Part shown: one piece after another, positions 4,972-6,091 of the stretch
Layout: each line of letters starts with the position of its first letter
Position numbering within the stretch: the first letter of the stretch is position 1
DNA from: Methanobacteriota archaeon
GTDB lineage: Archaea > Hydrothermarchaeota > Hydrothermarchaeia > Hydrothermarchaeales > JACRDW01
DNA: 6,091 nt
NCBI GenBank assembly: GCA_016212785.1
Contig: JACRDW010000055.1
Span: 1 to 6,091, forward strand
Direction: 5' to 3'
Made by a program: the position numbers and the translations under genes
The notes under the pieces: generated by a model
The model's database searches: none
Told to the model about the DNA's origin: nothing
Seen by the model: only the letters and a program-made list of their open reading frames with translations

Positions 4972-5743
4972 TTTAAGGGTAACTCAAAAGCCTGAAGTGC
5001 GCAATCCTGTGCTGGTTGAAGGACTTCCAGGAATTGGGCACGTGGGCAGAATAGCAGCCAAGCATCTGTGCACCGAGCTCAGGGCAAAAAAATTTGCAAG
5101 CCTGTACTCCGATTCCCTTCCTCCGCAGATACTGATAAAGAGGAGCGGAATGATTCTGAACATGAAGAGTGATTTCTACTACTGGAAGGCGAGCAACGAA
5201 AAACAGAGAGATATAATTTTTGTTATAGGCAACACCCAGAGCACAACCACTGAAGGTCAGTACGGTCTCGCTGAGAAAATTCTGGACGTTGCAGCTGAAT
5301 ACAGGGTAAAAATGCTCTATACTCTGGGAGGTCTCGGAGTGGGAAGGCTTGTGGAAAAACCGAGGGTGTTTGGAGCTGTGACGCACAAGAAATTCATTCC
5401 GGAATTAGAGAAGCTGGGAGTTGTGATTCGAAGAGACAGTACCGGGCAGATAATCGGGGTTTCCGGTCTATTACTCGGGCTTGGAAAGCTTCGGGGCATG
5501 GAAGGCATTTGCCTGATGGGCGAAACCTCCGGATACTACCTGGACCCGAATTCAGCAAGGGCTGTTCTGGGCGTGCTGAGCAAGCTGCTGAACGTAGAAG
5601 TGGACTTAAGCAAGCTCGCAAAAAGAGCAAAAGATGCCGAGAAAAAGGTGGCAGAAGCGCAGAAAACGGAGCGCAAAATGATGGAAGACCTCGGAGTAAT
5701 CCAGAGAGAGCCCTCCGAAGACCAGATGAGATATATTGGATAA
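4961..5743 (+). CDS. Proteasome assembly chaperone (PAC2) family protein
   Basis: A 260-residue member of the PAC2 superfamily, to which the eukaryotic proteasome assembly chaperone PAC2 and archaeal PbaA/PbaB belong. The N-terminal signature PVLVEGLPGIGHVGRIAAKH (16-35) is clear, as are the GGLGVG turn (123-128) and VSGLLLGLGKLRGM (167-180). Residues 217-245 are Lys/Glu/Ala-rich and likely a coiled coil. The chain ends MRYIG, with a Tyr near but not at the penultimate position of the HbYX motif used for docking on proteasome rings. Start ATG has GGAGG seven bases upstream and overlaps nop10 by 11 bases in another frame, so the two are probably translated together. The exact client in this organism is not shown by the sequence; a role in proteasome or other complex assembly is inferred from the family. 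Confidence 0.93.
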   Translation: MNFDLRVTQKPEVRNPVLVEGLPGIGHVGRIAAKHLCTELRAKKFASLYSDSLPPQILIKRSGMILNMKSDFYYWKASNEKQRDIIFVIGNTQSTTTEGQYGLAEKILDVAAEYRVKMLYTLGGLGVGRLVEKPRVFGAVTHKKFIPELEKLGVVIRRDSTGQIIGVSGLLLGLGKLRGMEGICLMGETSGYYLDPNSARAVLGVLSKLLNVEVDLSKLAKRAKDAEKKVAEAQKTERKMMEDLGVIQREPSEDQMRYIG

Positions 5744-5753
5744 AGCGAGATCC

Positions 5754-5763
5754 TTAAGTATAT
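5754..5763 (+). promoter_or_regulatory. TATA box of the vapB gene (leaderless start)
   Basis: TTAAGTATAT is centred about 26 bases before the vapB ATG, exactly where a TATA box must lie if transcription begins at or next to the ATG. No Shine-Dalgarno precedes that ATG. Together these suggest a leaderless mRNA and a promoter separate from the upstream operon, which ends only 41 bases away. Confidence 0.65.
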
Positions 5764-5776
5764 GCGCATGCACATA
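5761..5776. repeat. 16-bp near-palindrome, possible VapBC operator
   Basis: TATGCGCATGCACATA is symmetrical about its centre with seven of eight base pairs matching (only C5765/A5772 differ) and a perfect GCATGC core at 5766-5771. It overlaps the end of the TATA box and fills the space up to the start codon, so a bound protein would block transcription. VapB antitoxins commonly autorepress through such sites; that this is the operator is inferred. Confidence 0.55.
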
Positions 5777-5784
5777 GATATGCA

Positions 5785-6009
5785 ATGACGAAGGTAATTT
5801 CTCTATCGGATAAAGCTTATGAAGTAATGGTCAAGCTAAAAAAAGGGGGCGAGTCCTTCTCGGATGTCGTTTTGAAACTTTCTAAGAAAAAAGAGAAAAT
5901 GCCCCTCACAGTGTTTGCTGGGAAGTGGAAAGGCGGCGACGTGGATAGGGTTTTTGGTAAGGTAATGGAGGACAGGGAGAAGGGCAAGTCCAGAGGGGCT
6001 GCATTTTGA
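5785..6009 (+). CDS. vapB: VapB-type antitoxin (DUF217 family)
   Basis: A 74-residue antitoxin. The N-terminal part, TKVISLSDKAYEVMVKLKKG (2-21) followed by ESFSDVVLKL (23-32), is the strand-helix-helix pattern of the archaeal VapB (DUF217) family, a DNA-binding dimerisation domain. The C-terminal part, about 39-74, would be the extended segment that wraps and inhibits the toxin. The stop codon overlaps the start of a PIN-domain gene by one base (TGATG), the standard antitoxin-toxin arrangement. It is probably transcribed from its own leaderless promoter and may repress itself via the near-palindrome just upstream. Confidence 0.9.
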   Translation: MTKVISLSDKAYEVMVKLKKGGESFSDVVLKLSKKKEKMPLTVFAGKWKGGDVDRVFGKVMEDREKGKSRGAAF

Positions 6010-6091
6010 TGGTATGTTTGGATACCGATCTTCTTGTAGGACTTGTCAGGAATAATCCTGCTGCGGTAAAAACTATTAGCGATTTAGAGCA
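6009..6091 (+). CDS. vapC: VapC-type PIN-domain toxin, truncated by window edge
   Basis: Only the first 27 residues are present: MVCLDTDLLVGLVRNNPAAV and following. The hydrophobic strand with D5-T-D7 at its end is the opening of a PIN domain, with D5 as the first of the acidic residues that bind the catalytic metal. PIN toxins of VapBC pairs are ribonucleases, commonly acting on tRNA or rRNA. The ATG overlaps the vapB stop (TGATG), and a G-rich stretch near 5994-5998 may serve as ribosome site. Whether the remaining acidic residues are intact cannot be seen. Confidence 0.88.
   Translation, partial: MVCLDTDLLVGLVRNNPAAVKTISDLE

Noticed and set aside
4973..5386. 137-codon minus-strand frame inside the PAC2 gene
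   Set aside because: Antisense to conserved PAC2 blocks with no independent support.
5509..5757. 82-codon plus-strand frame overlapping the PAC2 3' end
   Set aside because: Arg/Gly/Lys-rich out-of-frame reading of the coiled-coil region; no start signals.

Overview
The window is archaeal. Evidence: an L44e (eL42) and S27e (eS27) ribosomal protein pair followed by the alpha subunit of initiation factor 2, Nop10 and a PAC2-family protein; TATA-box promoters about 25 bp upstream of transcription starts; Shine-Dalgarno sites of the GGTGA/GGAGG type; one probable leaderless gene; and non-ATG starts (GTG, TTG). This L44e-S27e-aIF2alpha-Nop10-PAC2 order is known from many Euryarchaeota. I cannot name a genus from sequence alone.

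Layout. (1) 1-1095, minus: a DUF763 protein cut by the left edge, with a helix-hairpin-helix near its C-terminus. (2) 1096-1222: a divergent promoter region. (3) 1223-2443, plus: a complete DEAD-box RNA helicase with two unusual motif residues. (4) 2418-2582, minus: a 54-residue two-CxxC zinc-finger-like protein, convergent with the helicase and overlapping its last 26 bases. (5) 2704-3435, minus: an unrecognised protein with an N-terminal two-helix membrane hairpin, an HExxH motif at the end of helix two, and a soluble domain. (6) 3436-3516: a compact divergent promoter holding a perfect 9-bp inverted repeat made of two TATA-like half sites. (7) 3517-5743, plus: a tightly packed five-gene translation/RNA-modification/PAC2 operon. 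(8) 5754-6091, plus: a VapBC-type toxin-antitoxin pair, with the antitoxin apparently leaderless, a near-palindrome between TATA box and start, and the PIN-domain toxin truncated by the right edge.

How the parts fit. The operon joins translation initiation (aIF2alpha), the large and small ribosomal subunits (L44e, S27e), the H/ACA pseudouridylation RNP (Nop10) and a PAC2 protein of the proteasome-assembly-chaperone superfamily, with translational coupling by short gaps or overlaps at each junction. The helicase is another RNA-handling gene but has its own start signals. The VapBC pair is a separate module beside the operon; VapC enzymes generally cleave RNA, often tRNA or rRNA. No gene-free stretch exceeds 300 bases. 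I saw no tRNA or rRNA gene, CRISPR array or insertion sequence. The strongest candidates for something undescribed are the small zinc-finger gene and the HELGH membrane protein next to it.
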